The notes below the pieces were generated by a model. That model had not been told where the DNA came from and did not search any database. It was given only the letters and a program-made list of their open reading frames with translations. This document shows positions 34,251 to 44,362 of a stretch of DNA of 64,000 nt, piece by piece. Numbering within the stretch: the stretch's first letter is position 1; every line of letters begins with the position of its first letter. The translations under genes and the position numbers were made by a program. Source of the stretch: Ensifer sp. LC163 (GTDB taxonomy: Bacteria; Pseudomonadota; Alphaproteobacteria; Rhizobiales; Rhizobiaceae); contig NZ_MBSS01000023.1 of assembly GCF_001695855.1 (NCBI RefSeq), positions 124,001 through 188,000 of the forward strand. The letters are read 5' to 3'.

Positions 34251-35183
34251 ATGGAGGAGCCCGCTCTTCACCTGGTGCAGGCCTTCGTTGCCGTGGTCAA
34301 ACACCACAGCTTCGCCAAGGCGGCGCAGGAACTCCAAATGACACCCTCGTCCGTGAGCCGGCTGGTCAAGACACTGGAAAGACAGGTTGGTGTCCTGTTG
34401 ATCAACCGGACGACGAGGGCAATGTCACTGACGGATGCGGGACAACGCTACTTCAGCGATAGCGCGGCGGCGCTGGAGCAATTGCGTCAAGCACACCGGC
34501 GGGCGCGCGATGAACAGGACCTGCCGAGCGGCACCCTCAAGCTCAGCGTATCGGTGTCGTTCGGCCGCGATCACGTCGTGCCGCATCTGGCCGCCTTCCT
34601 GGCCGCATATCCTCGCCTTCAACTCGACCTGCTGATGACGGATCGATATGTCGATATCGTCGCCGAGGGTGTGGCGGTGGCGATCCGCATCGGAACCCTC
34701 CCGGACTCGACGTTGATTGCGCGCAAGCTCCTGAGCAACCGAAGAATCCTGGTGGCGGCGCCACGTTATCTGGAGAAGCGTGGTGTGCCGGCCGGTATCG
34801 AGGCGCTTAAACAACATGAGTGCGTCGTATCGACGGCCAACCATGACGGCGAGCTTTGGCGGTTGTTTGGACCGGAAGGCGAGCACACGTTCCGTCCCCA
34901 GGGCAGGATGCGCGCGGACAACGGGGACGCCGTCCATCAACTGGCGATCGACGGTCAGGGCATAGCGTTTCACTCCGCCGTGACGATGGCCGAGTCCATG
35001 CGCCTGGGCAAACTCGTCCAGATCCTGCCGCAGTGGACCGGGCGAGAAACGGGCGTCTATTGTGTTTTCCCTTCGCGCCACATCGGTCCCGCGGCCAAGG
35101 CATTCGTCGATTTCCTGGTGACGCGGTGGAGCGGGGAAACAAGGGCGACCCTGGTCGGCCATTTGGCCGCAGAGGCGCGCTAG
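34251..35183 (+). CDS. LysR family regulator (CrgA-like group)
   Basis: A 310-residue regulator. The helix-turn-helix is at residues ~15-60 (FAKAAQELQMTPSSVSRLVKTLERQVGVLLINRTTRAMSLTDAG) and the co-inducer domain has the group motif VDIVAEGVAVAIRIGTLPDSTLIARKL. Ribosome binding site GGAGAGA precedes the ATG. Its divergent partner is the PEP mutase-like gene. It also lies upstream of the RND efflux genes on the same strand, so a second role there is possible but the 220-base gap holds its own promoter-like site. Confidence 0.88.
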   Translation: MEEPALHLVQAFVAVVKHHSFAKAAQELQMTPSSVSRLVKTLERQVGVLLINRTTRAMSLTDAGQRYFSDSAAALEQLRQAHRRARDEQDLPSGTLKLSVSVSFGRDHVVPHLAAFLAAYPRLQLDLLMTDRYVDIVAEGVAVAIRIGTLPDSTLIARKLLSNRRILVAAPRYLEKRGVPAGIEALKQHECVVSTANHDGELWRLFGPEGEHTFRPQGRMRADNGDAVHQLAIDGQGIAFHSAVTMAESMRLGKLVQILPQWTGRETGVYCVFPSRHIGPAAKAFVDFLVTRWSGETRATLVGHLAAEAR

Positions 35184-35283
35184 CTTGCAGGCGCCACCCG
35201 TACCAACCTGAGATCATGCGGGCATGTTCGATCCACGCGCACTGAGGACAGCCGGTCATGGCATACTCGCCTGCAGACGCCGC

Positions 35284-35327
35284 TTGACGGTTTCGCAAGA
35301 CAGAACAGAGATTTGGTCTTTAAAGAC
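35284..35327 (+). promoter_or_regulatory. Candidate promoter and palindromic operator of the RND efflux genes
   Basis: CTTGACG (-35 at 35284-35289) is followed after 17 bases by AGAGAT (35307-35312), then by the perfect 12 bp palindrome GTCTTTAAAGAC at 35316-35327, which would cover the transcription start. The fitting repressor is not evident nearby. Confidence 0.42.
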
Positions 35328-35403
35328 AGAGAGTTCGTGACTAATGTGCGGTTGAGCAGACGACGCGGGACTGAACCTGGCCTTGCTGCTGAAAGGATGT
35401 TGC

Positions 35404-36510
35404 ATGACCGTGCCGAAAGTCGCCTTCTCTGCCTTTTCCTTCCTTCTTGCCGTCGCGCTCAGCGTCTCGGCTGCTTACGCACAGCAGGTACCGGCGGTGG
35501 TCGTGGCGCCTGCCAGGGTCGTGGACCTGCGCGAGAGCGTCGACCTGACGGGTCGGGTCGTCGCAACCCAGAAAGTCGATATCCGTGCACGCGTCGCCGG
35601 CTTCCTGGAGGCGGTCAATTTTAAGGAAGGGCAGAAGGTAACGTCCGGGACCGTGCTCTATCAGGTCGAGGATGGCGCCTATCGGGCGGCCGTACAGGAA
35701 ATAGAAGGTTCGATCCAGGCGGCCGAGGCGCAACGGGACCTCGCAGTGCTCGAAAGAGACCGCGCCAAGCAGCTGATCGCAACCAACACGATCTCGCAAG
35801 CCAAGGTCGATACCGCAAACGCCGAAGTCAAGAAGGCGGAGGCTGAGCTCGTACGGCTCAAGGGTAGCAAGCAGAGCGCCGACCTCAACCTCTCCTACAC
35901 GAAAATTACCGCGCCTTTCGACGGCGTGCTCGGCCTGACCACGGCAGATGTCGGCGCGCTGGTCGGCCCGGACACCGGCCCGCTCGTTACCTTGACGAGG
36001 CTCGATCCGATCTATGTCGAATTTCCGGTCTCCACCTCGCTGCTTCTGACCTATCGGGAGCGCGTGCAGAAGGGGATGACGCCCGGCGGCGCCAATGTCG
36101 GGCTGACCTTGCCCAACGGCACGGAGTACCCCCTGAAAGGCACCATCGATTTCATCGCCAGCAACGTCGCGCAGGGAACCGACACCGTGACGGTGCGCGC
36201 GCAGTTCGACAACCCGAACGCGCTGCTGCTCGACGGCACGCTCGTGCGCGTCATCCTCGAACAATCCGAAAAGCAGGACGTTCTGGCTGTACCGCAGCAG
36301 GCGGTCCAGCGCGACCAGCAGGGTGCCTTCGTTATGGTGGTCGATGCCGCCTCGAAGGTCGAGCTGCGCCGCATCGACGTTGCCCGCTCCGCTCGCGGCC
36401 TCTCGGTGGTTACCGAGGGGCTTAAGGAGGGCGAAAACGTCATCACCGAAGGTGTCGGCAAGGTCAGGCCCGGCATCACCGTGGACGCAGCACCGGCGAC
36501 GGGTGGCTGA
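35404..36510 (+). CDS. RND efflux periplasmic adaptor protein
   Basis: A 368-residue membrane-fusion protein with a signal peptide ([18 protein letters not shown]). The order is typical: a half barrel-sandwich ([26 protein letters not shown]), a coiled-coil hairpin (~95-165, rich in Glu/Lys/Ala), [22 protein letters not shown], and a beta-barrel/membrane-proximal domain. It links the inner membrane pump to an outer membrane channel. ATG 35404 has GAAAGGATG upstream; the frame can be read from a TTG at 35383. It lies two bases before the RND gene. No outer membrane factor follows, so a shared TolC-type channel must serve it. Confidence 0.9.
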   Translation: MTVPKVAFSAFSFLLAVALSVSAAYAQQVPAVVVAPARVVDLRESVDLTGRVVATQKVDIRARVAGFLEAVNFKEGQKVTSGTVLYQVEDGAYRAAVQEIEGSIQAAEAQRDLAVLERDRAKQLIATNTISQAKVDTANAEVKKAEAELVRLKGSKQSADLNLSYTKITAPFDGVLGLTTADVGALVGPDTGPLVTLTRLDPIYVEFPVSTSLLLTYRERVQKGMTPGGANVGLTLPNGTEYPLKGTIDFIASNVAQGTDTVTVRAQFDNPNALLLDGTLVRVILEQSEKQDVLAVPQQAVQRDQQGAFVMVVDAASKVELRRIDVARSARGLSVVTEGLKEGENVITEGVGKVRPGITVDAAPATGG

Positions 36511-36512
36511 GC

Positions 36513-39500
36513 ATGATCTCCGAAATCTTCATCGATCGCCCGCGCTTTGCCGCAGTCATCTCGATCGTTCTCACGCTGGCCGGCCTGATCGCGCTCACCC
36601 GGCTGCCGATCGCGCAGTTCCCCGACATCGTGCCGCCACAGGTGAGCGTCACCGCAAGCTACCCCGGCGCCGGCGCCGAGGTGGTCGAAACGACCGTCGC
36701 CCAACCGATCGAAAGCAAGATCGTCGGCGTCGACGACATGCTCTACATGAAATCGACGAGCGGCGCCGACGGCTCCTATACGCTGACCGTCACGTTCGCT
36801 GTCGGCACCGACCCCGATATCGCCACCGTGAATGTGCAGAACCGCGTGTCGCTTGCCGAGGCCGGCCTACCGTCCGAGGTGAAGCAGACCGGCGTCAGCG
36901 TGCGCAAGAAATCGTCGGCCCTGATGCAGGTGATCACCATCTACGGCAAGGAAGACGCCAGTTTCGATTCGCTGTTTCTTTCGAACTACGCGACGATCAA
37001 CCTGCTGGACACGGTCAAGCGCGTGCCGGGCGTCGGCGACGCCTCGCTGTTCGGCGCACAAGACTACGCCATGCGCGTCGTGCTCGACATCGACCGCCTG
37101 ACCAATCTCGGCCTGACGCCGACCGATGTGATCAACGCGCTCAAGGCGCAGAACGTCCAGGCGGCCATCGGCCGGATCGGCGCGCAGCCGATGACAGACG
37201 ACCCGCTGTTCCAGCTCAATCTCCAGACCCAGGGACGCCTCACCGATCCCTCGCAGTTCGAGAATGTGGTCTTGAGGGCCGAGCCGGACGGCTCCTTCGT
37301 GCGCATTCGCGACATCGCGAAGGTCGAGCTGGGCGCGTCGAGCTCCGACTCCAGCGCCCGCTTCAACGGCAAGCCGGTTGCGATGATCGGCACCTATCAG
37401 GCGCCGGGGGCCAATGCGCTTGCCGCCGCCGAGGGCGTCAATCAGGCGCTGGAACGGCTTTCCCGGTCGTTTCCCGAGGGCCTGACCTACTCCGTCTCCT
37501 ACGACACGACCCAGTTCGTCGAGGCGAGCGTCGAGAATGTCGAGCACACGCTGCTCGAAGCCTTTGTGCTCGTCATCATCGTCGTCTTCCTGTTCCTCGG
37601 CAATGTCAGGGCAACTTTGATCCCTCTGATCGCCGTGCCCGTCGCACTGATCGGCACCTTCGCGATCATCCTCGCCATGGGTTTTTCGCTGAACACGATA
37701 TCGCTGCTGGCGATGGTTCTGGCGATCGGCATCGTCGTCGACGATGCGATCGTCGTGGTCGAGAACATCGAACGGGTGATGGAGGAAAACCCCGGCATGC
37801 AGGCGCCAGAGGCGGCGCGGCTTGCCATGGGCGAGATCACCGGGGCGATCGTCGCCATCACGCTGGTCCTGCTGTCGGTGTTCGTTCCCGTCGCGTTCAT
37901 TCCGGGATTGAGCGGCCAACTGTTCCAGCAATTCGCCGTGGCGGTATCCGTGTCGATGGTGATCTCCGCGATCAATGCGCTGACCTTGAGCCCGGCACTC
38001 TGCTCCATCCTGCTGAAACCGCATCACGGACCGAAACGCGGCATCCTCGGCTGGATCTCGCGGCGGATCGACAACGGGCGCGATGGCTATGTGCATGTCG
38101 CCGGGCATATCGCCCGGCGGGCGATCCTCGGCATCCTGCTTCTGGCCGTCGCGATCGGCGCCAGCGGCTGGCTCTTCCGCATCGTGCCGACCGGCTTCCT
38201 GCCGAGCGAAGACCAGGGTGCTTACTTCACCGAAGTACGACTGCCTGAAGGCGCGTCCTACAACCGGACGGACGCGGTCGTGCGCGAAGTTGAAACGATG
38301 CTCGGCGGGATCGACGGCGTTGCCAATGTCATTACGGTCACCGGTTACAGCTTCCTCGATGGCCTGTCCAAATCGAACAGCGCCTTTGCCATCGTCACGA
38401 TGAAGCCGTTCGCCGAGCGCACCAGCACGGCCAGCTCCGTCGATGCGGCGATCGCCACGACCATGGCCAAGGGTGCAGCCATCCGCGGTGCGCAGATCTT
38501 CGCCTTCAACCTGCCGCCGATCATGGGCCTCGGCACGGGTTCGGGCTTCGAATACCAGCTGCTCGACCTGCAAGGCCGATCGCCAGCGGATCTGGCGGCA
38601 ACCGCCGGCGGCCTGATCGTGGCTGCCAATCAGAACCCGCTGCTCGGCCCCACTTTCACCACCTATTCGGCAAGCGCACCGCAGCTCTACCTCGATCTCG
38701 ATCGAGATCGCCTGCAGGCGCTCGGCGTGTCGGTGAGCGACCTCTTTACCACCCTCCAGGGCACCCTCGGATCCTACTACGTCAACGACTTCAACCTCTT
38801 CGGACGCAGCTGGAAGGTCAATCTGCAGGCGGCCGAAGCCGACCGCAGCTCGGTCGACGACATCTCACGCCTGCACGTGCGCAACGCGTCGGGCGGCATG
38901 GTGCCTGTCGCTTCCGTCGCCCGCGTCGAGTATGTGATCGGGCCGCAATCGATCGTGCGGTACAACAATTACCGTTCCATCACCCTCAATGGCCAACCCG
39001 CGACCGGCGTGTCGTCCGGCGAGGCGCTTGCCGCGATGGAGGCGCTGTCGGCAACCACCCTGCCGCCCGGCTATAGCTACGAGTGGACGGGAACTGCGTT
39101 GCAGGAACTTCAAGCGGCAGGACAGACGACGGCCATTCTCGCGCTGGCGGTGCTGTTTGCCTATCTGTTCCTGGTCGCGCTCTACGAAAGTTGGACGATC
39201 CCGGTCCCCGTATTGCTGTCGGTGGCGGTCGGCGTCGCCGGCGCCCTTGTCTCGGTTCTCGTGGCGGGCCTGTCGTTCGACATTTACGCCCAGATCGGCC
39301 TCGTCGTCCTCATCGCGCTCGCGTCCAAGAATGCGATCCTGATCGTCGAATTCGCCAAGTTCCATCGTGAGAAGGGTGCAGGTATCGTCGAAGCGGCGGT
39401 CGAAGGCGCGCGCGCCCGCTTCCGCGCGGTGATGATGACGAGCTTCGCCTTCATCGTCGGCCTCGTCCCCCTGGTGACAGCGCAAGGGGCCGGCATGCTG

Positions 39501-39728
39501 AGCCGGCGCGCCGTCGGTACGGGGGTCGCGGGCGGCATGCTTGCAGCCTCGCTGATCGGGATCTTCATCATCCCGGCCCTCTATGTCGTGTTTCAATGGT
39601 TGCGCGAACGTGGCCATAAGCTTGCCGGCCTTTCATCTGCGGGCGGAGTGCACGCGCCAGCGACAACAGGCGATACCGAGAACAGCGAAGAGGTGCGCCC
39701 GGCCGCAGTCGAGCAAAGCGTCCCCTAG
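36513..39728 (+). CDS. RND efflux pump permease (HAE1 family)
   Basis: A 1071-residue inner membrane proton-driven pump with twelve membrane segments and two large periplasmic loops. The N-terminus [27 protein letters not shown] is typical, and the proton-relay Asp pair is in [21 protein letters not shown] of the fourth segment. The C-terminal half has [23 protein letters not shown]. Length and motifs fit the AcrB/MexB-type multidrug class and not the heavy-metal class. The C-terminal ~30 residues are a polar tail. Confidence 0.94.
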   Translation: MISEIFIDRPRFAAVISIVLTLAGLIALTRLPIAQFPDIVPPQVSVTASYPGAGAEVVETTVAQPIESKIVGVDDMLYMKSTSGADGSYTLTVTFAVGTDPDIATVNVQNRVSLAEAGLPSEVKQTGVSVRKKSSALMQVITIYGKEDASFDSLFLSNYATINLLDTVKRVPGVGDASLFGAQDYAMRVVLDIDRLTNLGLTPTDVINALKAQNVQAAIGRIGAQPMTDDPLFQLNLQTQGRLTDPSQFENVVLRAEPDGSFVRIRDIAKVELGASSSDSSARFNGKPVAMIGTYQAPGANALAAAEGVNQALERLSRSFPEGLTYSVSYDTTQFVEASVENVEHTLLEAFVLVIIVVFLFLGNVRATLIPLIAVPVALIGTFAIILAMGFSLNTISLLAMVLAIGIVVDDAIVVVENIERVMEENPGMQAPEAARLAMGEITGAIVAITLVLLSVFVPVAFIPGLSGQLFQQFAVAVSVSMVISAINALTLSPALCSILLKPHHGPKRGILGWISRRIDNGRDGYVHVAGHIARRAILGILLLAVAIGASGWLFRIVPTGFLPSEDQGAYFTEVRLPEGASYNRTDAVVREVETMLGGIDGVANVITVTGYSFLDGLSKSNSAFAIVTMKPFAERTSTASSVDAAIATTMAKGAAIRGAQIFAFNLPPIMGLGTGSGFEYQLLDLQGRSPADLAATAGGLIVAANQNPLLGPTFTTYSASAPQLYLDLDRDRLQALGVSVSDLFTTLQGTLGSYYVNDFNLFGRSWKVNLQAAEADRSSVDDISRLHVRNASGGMVPVASVARVEYVIGPQSIVRYNNYRSITLNGQPATGVSSGEALAAMEALSATTLPPGYSYEWTGTALQELQAAGQTTAILALAVLFAYLFLVALYESWTIPVPVLLSVAVGVAGALVSVLVAGLSFDIYAQIGLVVLIALASKNAILIVEFAKFHREKGAGIVEAAVEGARARFRAVMMTSFAFIVGLVPLVTAQGAGMLSRRAVGTGVAGGMLAASLIGIFIIPALYVVFQWLRERGHKLAGLSSAGGVHAPATTGDTENSEEVRPAAVEQSVP

Positions 39729-39820
39729 GGTCATTCACCAACACGCTGAGATAAAGCATTGCATGCACGGGGCCGCCGATGAAACGGCGGCCTTCGATCC
39801 GATAGACACCGTCCAACGGC

Positions 39821-39850
39821 TTGACAGACCTCGCGAAACAGGGACAAAAT
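39821..39850 (+). promoter_or_regulatory. Candidate promoter of the chromate resistance operon
   Basis: CTTGACA (-35 at 39821-39826) with ACAAAA at 39844-39849 after 17 bases (or CAAAAT after 18). It lies about 80 bases before the ChrB-domain gene. ChrB-type proteins are themselves chromate sensors in other bacteria, so regulation may be self-contained. Confidence 0.45.
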
Positions 39851-39930
39851 CGGGCATGGGGTCGCGATCACCCCACGAGGCGACAGCCGAAGCATCGCGT
39901 CCATGCAACCGCTCAGACGGAGGACGCGTT

Positions 39931-40752
39931 ATGCCGTCACTTCTGGAAATTTCACCGGAAAAACTTGCCCGCCTTATCGGCACTCCCAAATGCCCTGCGC
40001 TTATCGATGTCAGGATCGACGAGGATTTCGATGCCGATCCGCGCCTGATCCCCGGATCACTGCAGCGTGACTACCGTTTCGTGCAGGACTGGGGCAAAGA
40101 CTTCGCTGAGCGGTCCGCAGTCATCATCTGCCAGCGCGGCAAGAAGCTGAGCCATGGCGTCGCCGCCTGGCTTCGACACGCCGGAATTCCGGCCGACGTC
40201 CTGGAAGGCGGATTTGAGGCATGGGCGGAAGCCGGTTATCCGGCTGTGCCCGCGTCCACGGTGCCAAACCGCCAGACGAGCGGACACACGCTCTGGGTCA
40301 CGCGCGCTCGCCCGAAAATCGACCGTATTGCCTGTCCTTGGCTCATTCGGCGCTTCGTCGATCCAAATGCCGTTTTCCTGTTTGTCGCACCGGCCGAAGT
40401 CGAAGCGGTGGCAGAGCGTTTCGACGCCACGCCTTTTGACATCGACGCCCCGATCCGTTGGAGCCATCGGGGCGACCGCTGCACCTTCGACGTGATGGTG
40501 GAGGCGTTCGGGCTGGAAACGGAACCGATGCTGCGGCTGGCAACCATCGTACGAGGCGCAGACACAGCGCGCCTCGACCTTGCCCCCGAGGCTGCCGGCC
40601 TGCTTGCGGTTTCGCTCGGGCTCTCGCGCATGTATGCAGACGATCATGAGCAACTGGAGGCAGGTATGCTGCTCTATGACGCCTTCTACCGCTGGTGCCG
40701 CGACGCCACCAGCGAAACGCACAACTGGCCCTCGCCGAAGAAGGGCGCATGA
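39931..40752 (+). CDS. Rhodanese-ChrB chromate resistance protein
   Basis: A 273-residue protein in two parts. Residues ~8-115 are a rhodanese domain (CPALIDVRIDEDF; active-site Cys67 in ICQRGKKLSHGVAAWLRH; DVLEGGFEAWAEAGYP). Residues ~130-270 are the ChrB C-terminal domain (HTLWVTRARPKIDRIACPWLIRRFVDPNAVFLFV; LGLSRMYADDHEQLEAGMLLYDAFYRWC). ChrB activates or is needed for chromate-induced chrA expression. The rhodanese may link sulphur metabolism or sulphite/thiosulphate to chromate detoxification. GGAGG precedes ATG 39931, and chrA starts one base after the stop. Confidence 0.87.
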   Translation: MPSLLEISPEKLARLIGTPKCPALIDVRIDEDFDADPRLIPGSLQRDYRFVQDWGKDFAERSAVIICQRGKKLSHGVAAWLRHAGIPADVLEGGFEAWAEAGYPAVPASTVPNRQTSGHTLWVTRARPKIDRIACPWLIRRFVDPNAVFLFVAPAEVEAVAERFDATPFDIDAPIRWSHRGDRCTFDVMVEAFGLETEPMLRLATIVRGADTARLDLAPEAAGLLAVSLGLSRMYADDHEQLEAGMLLYDAFYRWCRDATSETHNWPSPKKGA

Positions 40753-40753
40753 A

Positions 40754-42160
40754 ATGACCGATGTTGTTCACACCGCCGACGCCGGCACGGCGTCGGCGCC
40801 CCATGGCCATGGCATCTCGTTTGCGGAAGCTTTCTGGGTCTGGGTGCGGATCGCTGCCTTGAGCTTCGGCGGCCCCGCGGGCCAGATCGCGGTGATGCAT
40901 CGCATCCTCGTCGACGAGAAACGCTGGATCGGCGAACACCGTTTCCTGCACGCGCTCAATTACTGCATGTTGTTGCCCGGTCCCGAGGCACAGCAGCTCG
41001 CAATCTACATCGGCTGGCTGCTGCATCGCACTGCCGGCGGCCTCGTCGCCGGCATTTTGTTCGTGCTTCCGGGTTTCCTCGCCATCCTGGGGTTGAGCTA
41101 CGTCTACGCCGCCTTTGGCAATGTCAGCCTGATCGAGGGGCTATTCTTCGGGTTGAAGGCGGCCGTGCTTGCGGTCGTCGTCCAGGCGGTATTCCGCATT
41201 GGCAGCCGGGCGCTGAAAAACAGGCTGATGATCGGCATCGCGGCCGCAGCCTTTGTCGCAATCTTCTTCTTCCGCGTGCCCTTTCCGCTGATCATCCTGA
41301 CGGCCGGGATCGTCGGCTACATCGGCGGACGCCTGGGCTCGCCGCTCTTTCGGATCGGCGGCGGCCATGGCAAGGCAACCGGACCGGTGCTCAAGGACGA
41401 GGATTCGGCGCTCGGCGAACAGACGCCGGCGCATGCCCGCCCCAATCTCTCCTGGTCGCTCAGGGTGTCCGCGGTGTTTCTCGCCCTGTGGCTCGTGCCG
41501 CTGGCGCTTCTGTTTACGCTCCTCGGGCCGAACGACGTGTTCACCGAGATCGGATCGTTCTTCAGCAAGATGGCGGTCGTCACCTTCGGGGGTGCCTATG
41601 CCGTGCTCGCCTATGTCGCGCAGGAAGCCGTGCAACATTACGGCTGGCTCAAACCGGGCGAAATGCTCGACGGTCTCGGCATGGCGGAAACGACCCCCGG
41701 CCCGCTGATCATGGTCGTCCAGTTTGTCGGCTTCATGGGCGCTTATCGCGATCCCGGAACGCTTGCCCCGATGACGGCTGCAACGCTGGGCGCGCTGTTG
41801 ACGACGTGGGTGACCTTCGTGCCCTGTTTTCTCTGGATCTTCCTCGGCGCGCCCTTCATCGAGAAACTGAGGGGCAATATCGCCCTGACCGGCGCGATGT
41901 CGGCCATCACTGCCGCCGTCGTCGGCGTCATCCTCAACCTTGCGGTCTGGTTCGGCCTTCATACGCTGTTTGCGCAGGTCGTCCCGTGGAGCATCGGCGG
42001 CCTTACGCTCGATGTGCCGGTCTTGAGTTCGCTGGTATTGCCGTCACTGTTGCTGACGCTTGCGGCGGCGCTGGCGATCTTCCGCTTCAACGCCTCGGTG
42101 ATTGCAACGCTGCTCGCGTCAGCCTTGGTCGGCATGGCGTGGACGCTGATCGGCGCATGA
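40754..42160 (+). CDS. chrA: Chromate efflux transporter ChrA
   Basis: A 468-residue inner membrane protein of the long-chain CHR family with two homologous halves. Both keep the hallmark FGG motif: LSFGGPAGQIAVMHRILVDEKRWI in the first half and VTFGGAYAVLAYVAQEAVQHYGWL in the second, each followed by a Pro-Gly loop (LLPGPEAQQLAIYIGW; TTPGPLIMVVQFVGF). It exports chromate using the proton gradient. The hydrophilic linker lies around residues 205-235. It is translated together with the rhodanese-ChrB gene. Confidence 0.93.
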   Translation: MTDVVHTADAGTASAPHGHGISFAEAFWVWVRIAALSFGGPAGQIAVMHRILVDEKRWIGEHRFLHALNYCMLLPGPEAQQLAIYIGWLLHRTAGGLVAGILFVLPGFLAILGLSYVYAAFGNVSLIEGLFFGLKAAVLAVVVQAVFRIGSRALKNRLMIGIAAAAFVAIFFFRVPFPLIILTAGIVGYIGGRLGSPLFRIGGGHGKATGPVLKDEDSALGEQTPAHARPNLSWSLRVSAVFLALWLVPLALLFTLLGPNDVFTEIGSFFSKMAVVTFGGAYAVLAYVAQEAVQHYGWLKPGEMLDGLGMAETTPGPLIMVVQFVGFMGAYRDPGTLAPMTAATLGALLTTWVTFVPCFLWIFLGAPFIEKLRGNIALTGAMSAITAAVVGVILNLAVWFGLHTLFAQVVPWSIGGLTLDVPVLSSLVLPSLLLTLAAALAIFRFNASVIATLLASALVGMAWTLIGA

Positions 42161-42195
42161 GGAAGTAGCGTCGTGCGGGGGCCGTGACGCAGTCT

Positions 42196-42549
42196 TTAGG
42201 CTGCAGCGCTCTCCGTCGACGGCATGTTGGCGTCCCCCCAGGTCTTGAGAGCAAGGATGACCGGCTCCAGCGTACGGCCGCGTTCCGAGAAATCATAATC
42301 GACCCGGGGCGGGACCTGGGCAAAAACCGTGCGCGTGATCAGGCCGTCGGCCTCGAGCTCGCGCAACTGGTTCGTCAGCATGCGCTGGGTAACGTTCGGC
42401 AGCTTCCGGCGGATTTCATTGAAGCGCATGGTGCCGGCCATCAAGTGGTAGAGAACGACGCCCTTCCACTTGCCGTCGATCAGGCTGAGTGTCGCCTCGA
42501 CGGCACATCCCGGGCTGCAGTCGAAACGATCGTGGCGCGTACGTCCCAT
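42196..42549 (-). CDS. HxlR family transcriptional regulator
   Basis: A 117-residue winged-helix regulator. The start has two Cys residues (DCSPGCAVEATLSLIDGKWKGVVLYHL), then MRFNEIRRKLPNVTQRMLTNQLRELEADGLITR as the DNA-binding part. N-terminal Cys residues in HxlR proteins such as QorR and HypR act as redox or quinone sensors. It is divergent from an alcohol/quinone oxidoreductase-type gene, the same pairing as qorR-qor2 of Corynebacterium, so it probably represses that gene until oxidised. Confidence 0.88.
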   Translation of the reverse strand: MGRTRHDRFDCSPGCAVEATLSLIDGKWKGVVLYHLMAGTMRFNEIRRKLPNVTQRMLTNQLRELEADGLITRTVFAQVPPRVDYDFSERGRTLEPVILALKTWGDANMPSTESAAA

Positions 42550-42568
42550 CCAATGGTATCCTTTTCGA

Positions 42569-42614
42569 CACTATGGGCTTTATATGTGCGTTCTTGCGAT
42601 GTAGCAGCATAGTG
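42569..42614. promoter_or_regulatory. Inverted repeat between HxlR and oxidoreductase genes
   Basis: CACTATG (42569-42575) and CATAGTG (42608-42614) are perfect inverted copies flanking the middle of the 100-base divergent promoter region. Their placement suggests two half-operators or a looped site for the HxlR dimer. Confidence 0.4.
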
Positions 42615-42649
42615 CGCATCTTGGTTGTGTTCAACCGATGGAGCTATCA

Positions 42650-43663
42650 ATGCGAGCCGTAGCCTACCAAGTCCCCCAGCCGATCGAAGCCGAAACGTCG
42701 CTGGTCGATATCGACCTGCCGCGCCCGGAGCCCAAGGGCCGGGACATCCTCGTCGAAGTCAAAGCGGTCTCGGTCAATCCGGTCGACACGAAGATCCGTC
42801 GCGGTGCAAAGCCCGAAGCCGGGCAGTGGAAGGTGCTCGGCTGGGATGCCGCCGGCGTCGTCAGCGCCGTCGGACCGGACGCGTCCTTCTTCAAGCCAGG
42901 CGACGAGGTCTTCTATGCCGGCGCCATCAACCGCTCCGGCACCAATGCCGAATTTCATCTGGTCGACGAACGTATCGTCGGCAGAAAGCCCAGATCGGTG
43001 GACTTTGCCGCCGCTGCCGCCCTGCCGCTGACATCGATCACCGCTTGGGAAATGCTGTTCGACCGCCTCGAAGTCACCCGTCCGGTCGCAGGTGCTGCCA
43101 ATGCGATCGTCATCATCGGCGGCGCCGGCGGCGTCGGCTCGATCGCCATCCAGATCGCGCGGGCGCTCACCGATCTCACCGTCATCGCCACCGCGTCGCG
43201 CCCTGAAACGGTCGAATGGGTGAAGTCGCTCGGCGCCCACCACGTCGTCGACCATCTGCAGCCGCTTGCAGCGCAGATCGAAGCCCTCGGGACAGGTCAG
43301 CCCGGTTTCGTGTTCTCGACAACCAACACGGACGACCATCTCGACCAGATCGTCGAACTGATCGCACCCCAGGGACGCTTCGGGCTGATCGATGACCCGA
43401 AGCAGCTTGATGCGCTTCCGCTCAAGCGAAAAAGCATCTCGCTGCATTGGGAGCTGATGTTCACGCGCTCGCTGTTTGCAACCGCAGACATCGAGAAACA
43501 GAACGCGCTGTTGAACAGCGTGTCGGAGTTGGTCGATGCCGGCAGGATCCAGTCCACGCTCAACGAGAATTTCGGAACGATCAATGCGGCCAATCTCAGG
43601 CGCGCGCACGCACTGATCGAGTCCGGCAAGGCCAAGGGCAAGATCGTGCTCGCCGGCTTCTAG
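42650..43663 (+). CDS. Zinc-type alcohol dehydrogenase-like / quinone oxidoreductase
   Basis: A 337-residue medium-chain dehydrogenase/reductase. It has the GroES-like domain (VKAVSVNPVDTKIRRG; VLGWDAAGVVSAVG; FKPGDEVFYAGA), then a Rossmann domain with VIIGGAGGVGSIAIQIAR. The catalytic zinc ligands of true alcohol dehydrogenases are absent, so it is of the NADPH:quinone reductase-like group. ATG 42650 has GGAG eight bases upstream; another ATG at 42638 lacks a site. Its divergent HxlR partner suggests induction by electrophiles or quinones. Confidence 0.85.
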   Translation: MRAVAYQVPQPIEAETSLVDIDLPRPEPKGRDILVEVKAVSVNPVDTKIRRGAKPEAGQWKVLGWDAAGVVSAVGPDASFFKPGDEVFYAGAINRSGTNAEFHLVDERIVGRKPRSVDFAAAAALPLTSITAWEMLFDRLEVTRPVAGAANAIVIIGGAGGVGSIAIQIARALTDLTVIATASRPETVEWVKSLGAHHVVDHLQPLAAQIEALGTGQPGFVFSTTNTDDHLDQIVELIAPQGRFGLIDDPKQLDALPLKRKSISLHWELMFTRSLFATADIEKQNALLNSVSELVDAGRIQSTLNENFGTINAANLRRAHALIESGKAKGKIVLAGF

Positions 43664-44000
43664 GCAAACGGGACGCATTGCGTGACGGGCTGCTTGCCCG
43701 CCCTCTGCAACTGGTGTTCCTCAACCAGATTTCACGCTGATCGAAATCGAAGCCTCAGCCTTCCAGAAGCGCCTTGCCAAGCCCGTGGCAAGGCGTTTCT
43801 GCATTCGGCAGCGAGCCGATTGATCCTGAGCACCACCGGCAACCGACCCAGCGCAATTGCCCGCCGGCAAGAGACCGGATTGCGCGCTGCTGCCTGTCAC
43901 GCATCAGTCACGCGCCAAGGGAGCTGCGACGTGTTAATACAACCATACCCGAAGCGGCGCGGGTGTTTGTCGTCAATCGCCGCATGGTTTGAGAGAGATC
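43664..44000. other. Intergenic region with one strong hairpin
   Basis: Apart from the hairpin at 43765-43800, this 337-base stretch shows only short frames with no ribosome binding site or recognisable product. The promoter of the DUF6894-like gene should be near 43930-43985. Confidence 0.45.
43765..43800 (+). terminator. Hairpin downstream of the oxidoreductase gene
   Basis: AGAAGCGCCTTGCCA and TGGCAAGGCGTTTCT form a 15 bp stem with one G-T pair and a six-base loop, about 100 bases after the oxidoreductase stop. The right arm contains TTTCT, giving a short U tract within the stem. It is the likely 3' end of that transcript. Confidence 0.6.
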
Positions 44001-44285
44001 ATGCAACGCTATCTTTTTCACATCCACCTGGCAGGCGATACCAGCCGCGACAAAGTCGGCACGCTGCTTGCCGACGATAGCCAGGCGGTCGAACACGGAC
44101 GCCAGGTTGCGGACGAGATCGCCGAAGAGGATGAATACCGGGGCGTCATCGTCGCAGTCGAGAATGCCGAGGGCCGCCTGCTGGCACGTTTGACGGCCTC
44201 TAGAGCCATGCCTCCCTGGTTGATCGCGAGATCAAAGTTCGAGCATGCCTGGGCGGGACTGAGCATCGACTTCAGCAAACTATAG
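44001..44285 (+). CDS. DUF6894-like small protein
   Basis: A 94-residue soluble protein that begins QRYLFHIHLAGDTSRDKVGTLL, the pattern (xRYxFHx...D..GxxL) of the DUF6894 family common in Rhizobiales. A helix follows (AVEHGRQVADEIAEEDEY) and a strand GVIVAVENAEGRLLARL. The function is unknown. ATG 44001 has GAGAGA upstream; a TTG at 43989 could add four residues. The gene stands alone. Confidence 0.72.
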   Translation: MQRYLFHIHLAGDTSRDKVGTLLADDSQAVEHGRQVADEIAEEDEYRGVIVAVENAEGRLLARLTASRAMPPWLIARSKFEHAWAGLSIDFSKL

Positions 44286-44362
44286 TCCGAAGAATTTTTC
44301 CGGGCCGCACTGGGCTTCCGATGCCAGACAAACTTGCCGGCAAGGTGGAAGAGGCATCGCTA

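Noticed and set aside
36867-38573. 568-residue minus-strand frame inside the RND pump gene
   Set aside because: Same mirrored composition; the plus strand encodes an unambiguous RND permease.
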